DNA from: Rhodopseudomonas pseudopalustris
GTDB taxonomy: Bacteria > Pseudomonadota > Alphaproteobacteria > Rhizobiales > Xanthobacteraceae
Assembly (NCBI RefSeq): GCF_900110435.1
Contig: NZ_FODT01000015.1
Span: 62,001-126,000 of the forward strand
Reading direction: 5' to 3'
Length of the DNA stretch: 64,000 nucleotides
A program made the position numbers and the translations under genes. Shown piece after piece: positions 19,442 through 28,120 of the stretch (positions within the stretch are counted from its first letter, which is position 1; the number at the start of each line of letters is the position of its first letter). A model generated the notes under the pieces. It made no database searches. It saw only the letters and a list, made by a program, of their open reading frames with translations, and had not been told where the DNA came from.

Positions 19442-19806
19442 CTTTGCCGGCTCGTGCCTTGAGAAGGCGAATCGTCAGACATCGAAAGTCTGGTCGAGCT
19501 TATCACCCTCTAATCGTAGTGGCGCTGCGCGCGAACTTGGACAATCCGCAAATCCGCAGACTCTACTTTTGGCTCGGACGGGCGTGGAAATGTAACGCTG
19601 AAAATAATTATAAGCAGGCGCAATCAGCGACTACTGCAAAAAAAGCTGCCCTGTTAGCTGTACCTCTCTCGATCAAAGCGTTTCTGGCAAACTCGCGCGA
19701 TTGATGGGGTGTCTCTCGCACATCTTTGTAACCGGGCTTATTTCGAAAGGAACCCAAATAGCACCGCAGCGTTGTCTATGCCGAATAACGCACATTGGGC
19801 GGGTAA
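19442..19806. other. Intergenic region, no gene recognised
   Basis: This stretch of about 365 bases is comparatively A/T-rich in its middle (near 19600-19650). It has no open frame with a ribosome site before the ferritin-like gene. Confidence 0.4.
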
Positions 19807-20265
19807 ATGGCAGACAACAGACCTTCGATTGCACGCGAGAAGCTGGCGGCGCTGCTGAACGAAGACTTGGCTCGCGAATACCAAGCGATCATCGCGTACG
19901 TTGTCTATTCGCAAGTGCTCAAGGGTGCTGAGTATATGAGCATTGCGGATCAGCTACAAAAGCACGCCGCGGAAGAGCTGAAACACGCGCTGACGATATC
20001 TCGGCAAATTGATTATCTCGGCGCTACACCAACGACGATTCCAAAACCCATCGAAGTATCCGATAGCGCGGAGAAGATATTGCGGGCAGATCTTCAGAAC
20101 GAGATCGACACAATCAAGAACTATCGCGAGCGGATCCGTCAGTGTGAAACATTGGGCGAATTCGCTATCGCCGAGCACATCCGCGAGATCTTGCTCGATG
20201 AGCAAGACCATTTGATTGATCTTGCCACCGCTCTGGGCGAAGACGCGCCAGATTTGACCAACTAG
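19807..20265 (+). CDS. Ferritin-like (bacterioferritin/Dps-type) diiron protein
   Basis: The 152-residue product looks like an all-helical four-helix-bundle protein. Carboxylate/His ligand patterns typical of the ferritin-like superfamily are visible: LNEDLAREYQAIIAYVVYSQ (E in helix 1), KHAAEELKHAL (ExxH in helix 2), and a C-terminal AEHIREILLDEQDHLIDL (ExxH-like in helix 4). It could store iron or protect against peroxide in the cytosol. It is monocistronic and converges on the mgtC gene. Confidence 0.85.
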   Translation: MADNRPSIAREKLAALLNEDLAREYQAIIAYVVYSQVLKGAEYMSIADQLQKHAAEELKHALTISRQIDYLGATPTTIPKPIEVSDSAEKILRADLQNEIDTIKNYRERIRQCETLGEFAIAEHIREILLDEQDHLIDLATALGEDAPDLTN

Positions 20266-20381
20266 CATCGCGTGCGAGGTGCACGCACGCCGAAGGATTT
20301 GAGTGCGAGGTCTGTCCGCGCCCAATGTGTTGATTATTTTGTCGAAATGACGATTTCTGGCGTGGACGCGCGCCTCAAATA

Positions 20382-20849
20382 TTAGCTTTTGCCATCGTTG
20401 GGTGTTGAGGGCTGGATCATGCTTTTCAGAGGGGCAAGAGAGCGGAGAGTTGCGAAGGTCACAATGCTGAGGATCAGGGCAATATCATAGAGACCGTAGC
20501 CAACAGCTCCCCCGAGCGCCCCTGTTGCCCACAAGCTGGCCGCTGTGGCTGTGCCGGACGTATGGTCTCCGCGCTTCAGGATGGCACCTCCGCCAATGAA
20601 TCCTATTCCCGTAATCAGACCTTCGAGAATCCGAGCCTGACCCATCGAGGTCTCGCCCAAGACGCGGATCGCGACGAGCACAAAACCGCACGCGGCAATC
20701 GCGACGAGCGGAAAGGTTCGTAGACCAGCGCTGCGCTCCTGACTTTCCCGCTCCCATCCAATCGGCAATGCCAAAATGTAGGCGATAGCCAAATCGACCA
20801 AGTGGGAGCCCATTTCTACCCAATTCAAGGCTGCAAATCTCATCGTCAT
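20382..20849 (-). CDS. MgtC/SapB family membrane protein
   Basis: The 155-residue protein has about four to five membrane helices. It shows the MgtC N-terminal signature: LPIGWERESQERSAGLRTFPLVAIA (in pieces), then GLITGIGFIGGGAILKRGD and GTATAASLWATGALGGAVGYG. MgtC proteins help growth at low Mg2+ and modulate ATP synthase in some pathogens; others are only generally stress-linked. The start at 20849 follows a GGGAG-like site; an upstream in-frame ATG at 20879 is possible. Confidence 0.88.
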   Translation of the reverse strand: MTMRFAALNWVEMGSHLVDLAIAYILALPIGWERESQERSAGLRTFPLVAIAACGFVLVAIRVLGETSMGQARILEGLITGIGFIGGGAILKRGDHTSGTATAASLWATGALGGAVGYGLYDIALILSIVTFATLRSLAPLKSMIQPSTPNDGKS

Positions 20850-21058
20850 CTCCCACTCGCCAACGGACATCCAGAACAATAGTGCTCGTGCAGGGGTTCC
20901 TGTTACTCTGTTACACGACGAAGAGATTTTCCGTGCCCAGCCTCTTCCGCCCCAGTCGATGATTGGCTACCGCTCGGCCAGAAATTCTCCATTCGTTCAG
21001 AGCGGGCGGAATGTTACAAAATGAATGCGAGATTCTAGCTAAAAAATCCCGGGGGTTT

Positions 21059-21077
21059 GCAATTGACTTTCAATTGC
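21059..21077. promoter_or_regulatory. Perfect palindrome GCAATTGA-CTT-TCAATTGC
   Basis: Perfect 8-bp arms are separated by 3 bases, about 100 bases before the zinc-ribbon gene at 21179. It looks like an operator for a dimeric regulator. The spacing is wrong for FNR/FixK. The rest of 20850-21178 shows no gene. Confidence 0.4.
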
Positions 21078-21178
21078 GGAGCCCGAACACATGGCGGCGG
21101 GACCGGCTCCCGGCGGTTGTCAAGATTGGACAGGCGCCTTATTTCATGTTGGCAGACTTTTACTCGTAGGAGGTTGCT

Positions 21179-21541
21179 GTGGGTTCGCATTTTCTCGACC
21201 GTCTGTTTGGCCGGAGGTATGGCGGCGGCCATGGAGGCGGTCATCATGGAGGCGGCCACGGAGACCGGTACGGCCGAGGGCCCGATCGTGGTGCGCCTTG
21301 GGGCAATCAGCAGAATCCGGACTGGGATCAATCGCCGCCGCCCGCGCAACAGCGGGTGCTTGTGTGTCCCAGCTGTCGCTCTGACAACGCGCCGGACAGC
21401 CGTTTTTGCGCCAATTGTGGCCAGCGCTTCGGATCGTCCGAGGCGGCGTGTTCGAAGTGCAATGCGTCAATTCCAGCCAACTCTAAATTTTGCCGCTCTT
21501 GCGGTACGGCGGTGGCCGGAGCAAATCCTGAGGGAAAGTGA
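21179..21541 (+). CDS. Small double zinc-ribbon protein
   Basis: The 120-residue product begins with GTG after an AGGAGG site. After a Gly/His/Arg-rich N-terminal part (GGGHGGGHHGGGHGDRYGRG) come two zinc ribbons: CPSC...CANCG (about 63-83) and CSKC...CRSCG (about 91-111). Zinc ribbons of this type mediate protein or nucleic-acid contacts. No catalytic domain is visible. Its promoter region holds a perfect palindrome at 21059. The role is unknown; metal-linked context is suggestive only. Confidence 0.75.
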   Translation: MGSHFLDRLFGRRYGGGHGGGHHGGGHGDRYGRGPDRGAPWGNQQNPDWDQSPPPAQQRVLVCPSCRSDNAPDSRFCANCGQRFGSSEAACSKCNASIPANSKFCRSCGTAVAGANPEGK

Positions 21542-21744
21542 GTCCTATCTTCACGCCGACGTCCGATTGGTGAACATGTGAGGCTGAAGGCCTCGTGCAT
21601 TCACAGGAACGCGACGTCATGCCCGGTTGGGGATGAGAGTGATCGTCGAAAAGAATCTGCATCCGTGCCCGAGGCTGTACAAGCAGGAGCTGATGCCGAG
21701 GCGCGCCGTCTTAACGAACTGAATTCTAGGCGCGAGAGGGTGAC

Positions 21745-22662
21745 ATGGCCGCAGGGGTTTCAGCGAGCGACCCAGTATCTACCGCGACAGCAGCGGGGCG
21801 GCATAAGCGCAGACTGTACATTGCGCTGACCCTCACCACCACTTTTATGGTTGTCGAGGTTATCGGCGGCTTGTGGACCGGCAGCCTCGCTCTCCTTGCC
21901 GACGCAGCCCACATGCTCACCGATGCCGGCGGCCTGGCATTGGCTTTGATCGCGATCCGTTTCGCCGAACGGCCACGGACACCACAGAACACCTTCGGCT
22001 ATGTTCGTATGGAGGTGCTATCGGCGCTCACCAACGCCGTGGTTCTCCTCCTCCTGACTGTATATATCCTCTACGAGGCCTATCAGCGATTCTTGAGCCC
22101 GCCGGAGATCATCGGCGGACCGATGCTGGCCGTGGCAGTTGCCGGTCTCGTCGTCAACCTGATCAGTATGAAAATGCTCTCCGCCGGCTCGGCGGAGAGC
22201 CTCAACGTCAAAGGCGCCTACTTCGAGGTGCTGGCGGACATGCTCGGTTCGCTCGGCGTCATTGTGGCTGCAATCGTGGTGGTTCTGACCGGCTGGCAAC
22301 TAGTCGATCCGATCATCGGCGCCGGCATCGGGCTGTTCATTGTCCCGCGCACGTGGATCCTGCTCAAGCAAGCGATCCATATTCTAATGGAGGGCACGCC
22401 GCCGGAAATCGACATGGCCTTGCTTGAAAAGAGGCTTCTCGAGATTCCGGGCGTCCTTGCCGTTCGTGATCTCCATGTCTGGACGATTACATCCGGCGCC
22501 GATGCGATGAGCGGCCACCTTGTCGTGACTGACACGGCTTCAGCCCGGACGATACTGGCCGAAGCTCAGGAGGCGCTGAAGACTGGCTTTGGCCTGACAC
22601 ATGTGACGATCCAGATCGAGGACGAAGCGCTTGAGGGAGCCGAAGCCAAGCGGCCGTTTTGA
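21745..22662 (+). CDS. Cation diffusion facilitator (CzcD/ZitB-like) metal exporter
   Basis: The 305-residue inner-membrane protein has about six helices. It has the CDF TM2 site HMLTDAGG (HxxxD), a matching VLADMLGSLG in TM5, and a cytosolic ferredoxin-like C-terminal domain (LEIPGVLAVRDLHVWTITSG). The family exports Zn2+, Co2+, Cd2+ or Fe2+ in exchange for protons. The translation start at 21745 follows a GCGAGAG-type site, which is weak. The next gene begins 40 bases after the stop. Confidence 0.93.
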   Translation: MAAGVSASDPVSTATAAGRHKRRLYIALTLTTTFMVVEVIGGLWTGSLALLADAAHMLTDAGGLALALIAIRFAERPRTPQNTFGYVRMEVLSALTNAVVLLLLTVYILYEAYQRFLSPPEIIGGPMLAVAVAGLVVNLISMKMLSAGSAESLNVKGAYFEVLADMLGSLGVIVAAIVVVLTGWQLVDPIIGAGIGLFIVPRTWILLKQAIHILMEGTPPEIDMALLEKRLLEIPGVLAVRDLHVWTITSGADAMSGHLVVTDTASARTILAEAQEALKTGFGLTHVTIQIEDEALEGAEAKRPF

Positions 22663-22702
22663 TTTCGTCGAGAGTTTGCCGCAGTGAACGAGTGAGGACG
22701 AC

Positions 22703-23152
22703 GTGGGTAACGATCATTGGAATGAACGCTCTTTCCGAAAGGGTCCTGGATCAAATCGATACCCGGCGCCCAGGTCCGGTTACTCGACTGATGCTCCGCC
22801 GCGGGCGCCGATCTCGTGGGTTGTCGTCATCTTCGGTCTCCTTGCATGGACGGTCGTTGTCTATGTTGGATATGTCGCACTCGATATCGCCCTGTCGTGG
22901 CTCTCAACCAGCGGCGGCGCCGTGTTGCAAGCGGGGAAGGACGCCGGAAGCGCGATAGGCGTCGGCAAAGAGGTCGGCGTCGCGATCGACAGCCTGAAGT
23001 CCACCGGTCTCCTCGACCAGGCGGTCTCCTTGCTGATGATCGTCCTGAAGCCGGCAGCCATCGTGATTTGGGCGCTTGGCGCGCTGTTGATCGTCCTCTT
23101 GCCGAGGATGCTTTGGCGTTTGGGTGGAGCATTCGGCAGACGCCGACATTAA
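22703..23152 (+). CDS. Hypothetical membrane protein with two hydrophobic segments
   Basis: A 149-residue protein starts at GTG 22703, preceded by GAGG at 22692-22695. Two strong hydrophobic stretches (ISWVVVIFGLLAWTVVVYVG and AAIVIWALGALLIVLLPRML) flank a Gly/Ala/Lys segment of about 60 residues. The N-terminus is polar and the C-terminus basic (GRRRH). I do not recognise a family. It follows the CDF gene by 40 bases and may be cotranscribed with it. Confidence 0.55.
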   Translation: MGNDHWNERSFRKGPGSNRYPAPRSGYSTDAPPRAPISWVVVIFGLLAWTVVVYVGYVALDIALSWLSTSGGAVLQAGKDAGSAIGVGKEVGVAIDSLKSTGLLDQAVSLLMIVLKPAAIVIWALGALLIVLLPRMLWRLGGAFGRRRH

Positions 23153-23304
23153 GTAAGTGCTATCGCTCCGGCCGCGCTCTGGAATGATCCCAGTCATATC
23201 TTGAACCACTGCCTTGTGGTAATTCCACTGTCGCAAATGAGTGACCGGCGGCATGATTGGGGTAGCCATCACCCAGTTTCGGCAAATTCTAGAGTCGAGG
23301 AAGG

Positions 23305-24336
23305 ATGACAGAAAAACAAGACCATCCGGGATCTGCTCCTCGCCTGATCCTTTCCCTGCCGGGCAACGAAGCCTTTGGGCAGCATCTGGCAGCAGCCGGG
23401 CATTGGGAGCTCGGCACAATAGGAACCCGGCAATTTCCGGATGGCGAGTCCTACGTCCGTATCCTTTCCGACGTTGCAGGCAAAGCGGTCGATCTGGTCT
23501 GCACACTCGCAAGGCCCGATGATGGCTTCTTGCGTCTTGTCTTCGCGGCAGATGCCGCGCGGGCGCTCGGCGCGCGAGAGGTCACTCTGATCGCGCCTTA
23601 TCTCGCTTATATGCGGCAGGATCGCCGTTTTCAGCCGGGTGAGGCGGTGACGTCGAAGAGCTTCGCGCGGCTCGTCTCGTCGAGCTTCGACCGGCTGGTC
23701 ACCGTCGATCCGCATCTGCATAGATATTCGACTCTCTCGGCGCTCTACACGATCCCGACGGATACGCTGCATGCGGCGCCGCTGCTGGCGGATTGGATTG
23801 CCGCGGAAGTCGACAATCCTTTTCTCGTCGGTCCCGACGAAGAGAGCGAGCAATGGGTATCGGCCATCGCCGCACGCATTGGCGCCCCACACGCGGTGCT
23901 GCGCAAGATCCGGCATGGCGATCGCAATGTCGACGTCGAATTACCCGATCTGTCCAGATGGCGTGGCCGGCAGCCGGTGCTGGTCGATGACATCGCCTCG
24001 TCCGGCCGCACGCTGATCGAAGCGGCTCTCAAACTTCCGCTTCAAGGCTTTGCGCGACCCGTGGTGGTCGTTGTGCATGGCATTTTTGCCGAAGATTCTT
24101 TCCAGCGCCTTGCGCCGCTTTGCAGCCGGATCGTTTCGACAGATTCTGTTCCTCACGAGAGCAATGCCATCGGCCTTGCGCCGCTGGTTGCGAACGCGCT
24201 CGGATTGAGCGCTCCATCGTCGGCAGACCTCGTCCGGCACCGGCGTCCGCCCGAGCCCTTGGATGAGGTGGAGCGGGCGGGTCTCGATTCCTTTCCCGCG
24301 AGCGATCCGCCATCCTGGACGAGCGGGGCGCGGTGA
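23305..24336 (+). CDS. Ribose-phosphate pyrophosphokinase (PRPP synthetase)-like
   Basis: The 343-residue protein matches the Prs fold. An N-terminal ribose-phosphate pyrophosphokinase-type domain has YLAYMRQDRRFQPGEAVTSK (close to the Prs ATP flap) and VDPHLHR (metal-binding). The second half carries the PRPP-binding loop VLVDDIASSGRTLIEA. Classical Prs makes PRPP from ribose 5-phosphate and ATP. This one has an extra C-terminal tail and is divergent, so it is probably an accessory copy. It starts the operon with the phosphoketolase-like, beta-CASP and phosphorylase-like genes, hinting at use in nucleoside or pentose-phosphate turnover. GAGGAAGG precedes the ATG. Confidence 0.88.
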   Translation: MTEKQDHPGSAPRLILSLPGNEAFGQHLAAAGHWELGTIGTRQFPDGESYVRILSDVAGKAVDLVCTLARPDDGFLRLVFAADAARALGAREVTLIAPYLAYMRQDRRFQPGEAVTSKSFARLVSSSFDRLVTVDPHLHRYSTLSALYTIPTDTLHAAPLLADWIAAEVDNPFLVGPDEESEQWVSAIAARIGAPHAVLRKIRHGDRNVDVELPDLSRWRGRQPVLVDDIASSGRTLIEAALKLPLQGFARPVVVVVHGIFAEDSFQRLAPLCSRIVSTDSVPHESNAIGLAPLVANALGLSAPSSADLVRHRRPPEPLDEVERAGLDSFPASDPPSWTSGAR

Positions 24337-24382
24337 AAGTGCCGCCTCCCGAAACCAGATCCAATAAAGGCGACGATGCAGC

Positions 24383-26752
24383 ATGAGCGGCACGGCCTCC
24401 AAGATGTTCAACACTTGGCGCAAGGGATACGGCCCGATTGTCCATCGTGAAGAGACGGTCGAGCGCATAGTGGCGCTGGCTTCGTCCGGCCGCATCGATC
24501 CGCAACCGCTCTATCGGATGCTGGTGGCTGCCGACCGCCTCACCTCCGCCGCCATGTGGAGCGTGGTCCATATGACCTACACCAAGCGGGTCGATCTCTC
24601 TGGCGCCCCGCTCCCGGCGGACGCTTTCAAGACCACCCCGGAAGGACATACCGGCGGCTCGCTCAACATGGTCCCGGCTTTTGTCGGCTATCTGACGGCC
24701 AATGCGATTTCAGCGACGACGCGTTCCTGGCTGATGGGCCAAGGCCATTGTGTTGCCGCTATCGAGGCCGTCAACGTCCTCACCGGCGATGTCTCACCGG
24801 CGCAGAAGGGCCGCTACGATCGCAGCGAGAAGGGATTGTCGCAACTCGCCGCCGACTTCTACTCATACAAGATCGGCCCCGACGGCGCTCCGGCCGTACC
24901 GCTCGGCAGCCACGCAGGACCGAATACCGCCGGCGCGATCTCCGAAGGCGGTTATCTCGGCTTCGCGGAGGTGCAGTACGTGCACATGCCGCTCCCCGGC
25001 GAAAGCCTCGTGGCGTTCCTGAGCGACGGCGCATTCGAGGAACAGCGCGGTTCGGACTGGACGCCTCGCTGGTGGCGGGCCGAAGATTCCGGCCATGTCA
25101 TCCCGGTCATGATCCTCAACGGGCGGCGTATCGAAGAGCGCGTCCAGATCGCGCAGCAGGGTGGCGCCACATGGCTCGCCGACCATCTCAAGCTCAACGG
25201 CTTTGATCCCTTCATCGTCGATGGCCGCGATCCAGCCGCCTTCGCAGGGGCCATTCTAGAAGCCGAGCGCCGACTCCAGAGTTTCGCTGCGGATGCGGCG
25301 CATTCCTATCCGGCGCCGGTTCCTTATGTGATCGCCGAAACCGTCAAAGGGTTCGGCTTTCCGGGAGCGGGCACGAATGCCGCGCACAATCTGCCGCTCG
25401 GTGGCAATCCCGCGCAGGACGAAGCAGCCCGTACCGCCTTCAACGATGCGGCCCGCGTGCTGTTCGTGCCGCCTGACGAGATTGAGCAAGCCGTCGCAGC
25501 GATCGCTGTCCATGGCAAGCAAGGCCGCGTGCCCGAAAGCCGGCACCCCCTCGCGCTGCGGCGGCCTCCGACTCCAGTACTCCCCGAACCTGATTGGACC
25601 GTAGCCGGCAGTCCGCCCGACTGCGCGATGCATGCTATCGACCGCTGGTTCGTCCGCCTCGTCGATGCGAACCCCGGCCTTCGGCCCCGTGTCGGCAACC
25701 CCGACGAACTGCGCTCAAACCATATGGGTGCAACCCTCGACAGGTTGCGCCACCGGGTGAACGTTTCGGAGCCCAACGTCGCCGATGCCGTGGATGGGGC
25801 GGTCATCACCGCGCTCAACGAGGAAGCGGTTGCGGGCGCGGCGCTCGCCAACAAGGGAGGCATCAACCTGATTGTCAGCTACGAGGCTTTCGCCTTGAAG
25901 ATGTTGGGCGGGCTTCGCCAGGAGATCGTCTTCGCCCGTCGCCAGCGTGAGGTCGGCCAGAAGCCGGGTTGGGTATCCGTCCCGCTCATCGTCACGTCTC
26001 ATACCTGGGAGAACTCCAAAAACGAGCAGTCGCATCAGGACCCGACCATTGGCGAGGCGCTGCTCGGCGAGATGTCCGACACGGCACGCGTTCTGTTCCC
26101 CGTGGATACCAACAGCGCCATGGCCGCCCTGCGAGCCGTCTACCAGGGTCGCGGACAGGTAGCCTGCCTCATCGTGTCGAAGCGCGACATGCCGTATCGC
26201 TTCGGTGGCGAGGCTGCGCTCAAGTTCATTGCCGATGGCGCCGCTCACATCGAAGGCGAGCGCGACGGGGCCGAGTTGCAACTGGTTGCCATCGGCGCCT
26301 ACCAGCTCGAGGAGGCGCTCAAGGCAGCACATCGCCTCAAGACGCACGGCCGCCGCGTTCTCGTAACCGCTCTCTCGGAACCTGGCCGATTCCGAATCCC
26401 CCGCGATTCCATTGAAGCCGCCTTCACAGCTAGCGAGCAGGATATTGCGGCGCTGTTCCCGGCCGGGCTGCCGCGAGTCATCGTGTCTCACGCGAGACCG
26501 GAACCAATGCTCGGCTTGTTGCGGCGGCTCGACTCCGGGCCTCAAAGGACTGTCGCGCGCGGCTATATCAGCCGGGGCGGCACGCTCGACGTTGCAGGCA
26601 TGCTGTTCGCTAACCGCTGTAGCTGGGCGCATCTGGTGGACGCGGGAGGCGCTCTCCTCGGCTGCAAGCGCGAGGAGATTCTCTCCTCGACCGAGCAAGG
26701 CGCGCTCGACGGACGCGGCGATCCGGCGGATTTGGCCGCCTTCACATTCTGA
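24383..26752 (+). CDS. Transketolase/phosphoketolase-superfamily ThDP enzyme
   Basis: This 789-residue protein has the size and domain order of phosphoketolases. Its N-terminal half has TTPEGHTGGSLNMVPAFVGY (the region where phosphoketolases have a GHGPG motif) and FLSDGAFEEQRGSDW (a ThDP/Mg2+ segment of the GDG type, here SDG). A transketolase-like middle follows (VSYEAFALKMLGG; SHTWENSKNEQSHQDP). Homologues are often labelled xylulose-5-phosphate 3-epimerase or phosphoketolase. Phosphoketolase would split pentose phosphate to acetyl-phosphate and triose phosphate, which Pta/AckA upstream could use. Substitutions near the ThDP site leave the exact reaction open. Confidence 0.78.
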   Translation: MSGTASKMFNTWRKGYGPIVHREETVERIVALASSGRIDPQPLYRMLVAADRLTSAAMWSVVHMTYTKRVDLSGAPLPADAFKTTPEGHTGGSLNMVPAFVGYLTANAISATTRSWLMGQGHCVAAIEAVNVLTGDVSPAQKGRYDRSEKGLSQLAADFYSYKIGPDGAPAVPLGSHAGPNTAGAISEGGYLGFAEVQYVHMPLPGESLVAFLSDGAFEEQRGSDWTPRWWRAEDSGHVIPVMILNGRRIEERVQIAQQGGATWLADHLKLNGFDPFIVDGRDPAAFAGAILEAERRLQSFAADAAHSYPAPVPYVIAETVKGFGFPGAGTNAAHNLPLGGNPAQDEAARTAFNDAARVLFVPPDEIEQAVAAIAVHGKQGRVPESRHPLALRRPPTPVLPEPDWTVAGSPPDCAMHAIDRWFVRLVDANPGLRPRVGNPDELRSNHMGATLDRLRHRVNVSEPNVADAVDGAVITALNEEAVAGAALANKGGINLIVSYEAFALKMLGGLRQEIVFARRQREVGQKPGWVSVPLIVTSHTWENSKNEQSHQDPTIGEALLGEMSDTARVLFPVDTNSAMAALRAVYQGRGQVACLIVSKRDMPYRFGGEAALKFIADGAAHIEGERDGAELQLVAIGAYQLEEALKAAHRLKTHGRRVLVTALSEPGRFRIPRDSIEAAFTASEQDIAALFPAGLPRVIVSHARPEPMLGLLRRLDSGPQRTVARGYISRGGTLDVAGMLFANRCSWAHLVDAGGALLGCKREEILSSTEQGALDGRGDPADLAAFTF

Positions 26753-26761
26753 AAGTTCGCA

Positions 26762-28120
26762 ATGTTGACTCTGACCTCTCTCGGCGGCGCCGGCACTGTC
26801 ACCGGCTCGAAACATCTCCTCACCAACGGCGGCAAGCGCATCTTGATTGATTGCGGTCTATTTCAAGGCCTCAAGAACCTTCGCGAGCTGAACTGGGAAC
26901 CGTTGCCGGTCGCGCCGTCGAGCATCGATGCCGTCGTCTTGACCCATGCTCATCTCGATCACTCGGGCTACTTACCCAAGCTCGTGCGTGACGGCTTTCG
27001 TGGCCGCATCTACGCGACCGCGGCGACACGCGATGTCGCAGAGCTCATCCTCAAGGACAGCGGCTACCTCAACGAGAAGGACGCTGAGTACGCCAATCGG
27101 AAAGGGTTCTCCAAACACAAGCCGGCGCTGCCGCTGTACGGCGCGCGTGATGCCGAACGCGCCATGGAGTTCTTTTCGCTTGTTCCTTTCAACACGGTCA
27201 CGACGCTCCCAGGTGGTGCGACCGTGAGGTTTCGCTACGCCGGCCACATCCTCGGAGCCGCCAGCGCCGAGATCGAATGGGGCGGCCGCCGCATTGCTTT
27301 TTCAGGGGACCTTGGCCGCTACGGCGACCCAATCTTTCCGGACCCGGCAGCTATCGCCGAAGCAGATTACGTCGTCGTTGAATCGACCTACGGAAACCGC
27401 CTCCACGATTCTGCCGATCCCACCGAAGCGCTCGGCAAGGTCATCGAGCGCACCATCAAGCGCGGCGGCACCGTCGTCATCCCGGCCTTTGCGGTCGGGC
27501 GCGCACAGTCGCTGCTCTATCATCTGTGGCGCCTGCAGACCGCCGGCCGTCTATCGGGCGTCCCGATCTATCTGGACAGCCCGATGGCGATCGAGGCGAC
27601 AGGCCTGCTCCACGCCCACCACGACGATCACCACTTGTCTTCCAAGGAATGCGACGCGATCTGCGGCATCGCCACCTATACACGCGATGTGGAAAGCTCC
27701 AAGGCGATCTCGACCAGCCCCTGGCCCAAGGTCGTGATATCGGCGAGCGGGATGGCGACGGGAGGCCGTGTTCTCCATCACCTCAAGGCCTTCGCGACCG
27801 ATCCCAAGCACACGATCCTGTTCTCCGGGTTCCAGGCCGCTGGAACGCGAGGCCGAGCGATGCTTCAGGGCGCGCGCGACATCAGGATCCATGGCCAATG
27901 GGTGCCGGTTCGGGCAGAGGTCGATGACCTGTCGATGCTGTCGGCACACGCTGATGCTAGCGAGCTGATGCGCTGGCTCTCCGGCTTCCGCCGCGCTCCG
28001 TCTCGCGTCTTCATCGTCCATGGCGAGGCCGACGCCGCCGAAGCGCTGCGGGTGCGGATTGATCGCGAACTTGGGTGGGATGCCGCTGTGCCACGTCAGA
28101 ACCAGATCTTCGATCTATGA
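26762..28120 (+). CDS. MBL-fold/beta-CASP RNA-metabolising exonuclease-like protein
   Basis: The 452-residue protein has the metallo-beta-lactamase motif HAHLDHSG (H62, H64, D66, H67), a GHILGAASAEIEW segment and the beta-CASP insertions typical of RNA specificity factors (PAFAVGRAQSLLYHLW; SASGMATGGRVLHHL; SAHADASELMRWL). Members process or degrade RNA (RNase J, CPSF-73 type). It starts 9 bases after the phosphoketolase-like gene and its stop overlaps the phosphorylase start. Pairing an RNA nuclease with nucleotide-handling enzymes suggests it supplies nucleotides for recycling, but that is inference. Confidence 0.88.
   Translation: MLTLTSLGGAGTVTGSKHLLTNGGKRILIDCGLFQGLKNLRELNWEPLPVAPSSIDAVVLTHAHLDHSGYLPKLVRDGFRGRIYATAATRDVAELILKDSGYLNEKDAEYANRKGFSKHKPALPLYGARDAERAMEFFSLVPFNTVTTLPGGATVRFRYAGHILGAASAEIEWGGRRIAFSGDLGRYGDPIFPDPAAIAEADYVVVESTYGNRLHDSADPTEALGKVIERTIKRGGTVVIPAFAVGRAQSLLYHLWRLQTAGRLSGVPIYLDSPMAIEATGLLHAHHDDHHLSSKECDAICGIATYTRDVESSKAISTSPWPKVVISASGMATGGRVLHHLKAFATDPKHTILFSGFQAAGTRGRAMLQGARDIRIHGQWVPVRAEVDDLSMLSAHADASELMRWLSGFRRAPSRVFIVHGEADAAEALRVRIDRELGWDAAVPRQNQIFDL

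Noticed and set aside
21063-21073. TTGA-CTT-TCAA as a fourth FNR/FixK site
   Set aside because: The half-sites are only 3 bases apart; these regulators need a spacing of 6 between TTGA and TCAA.
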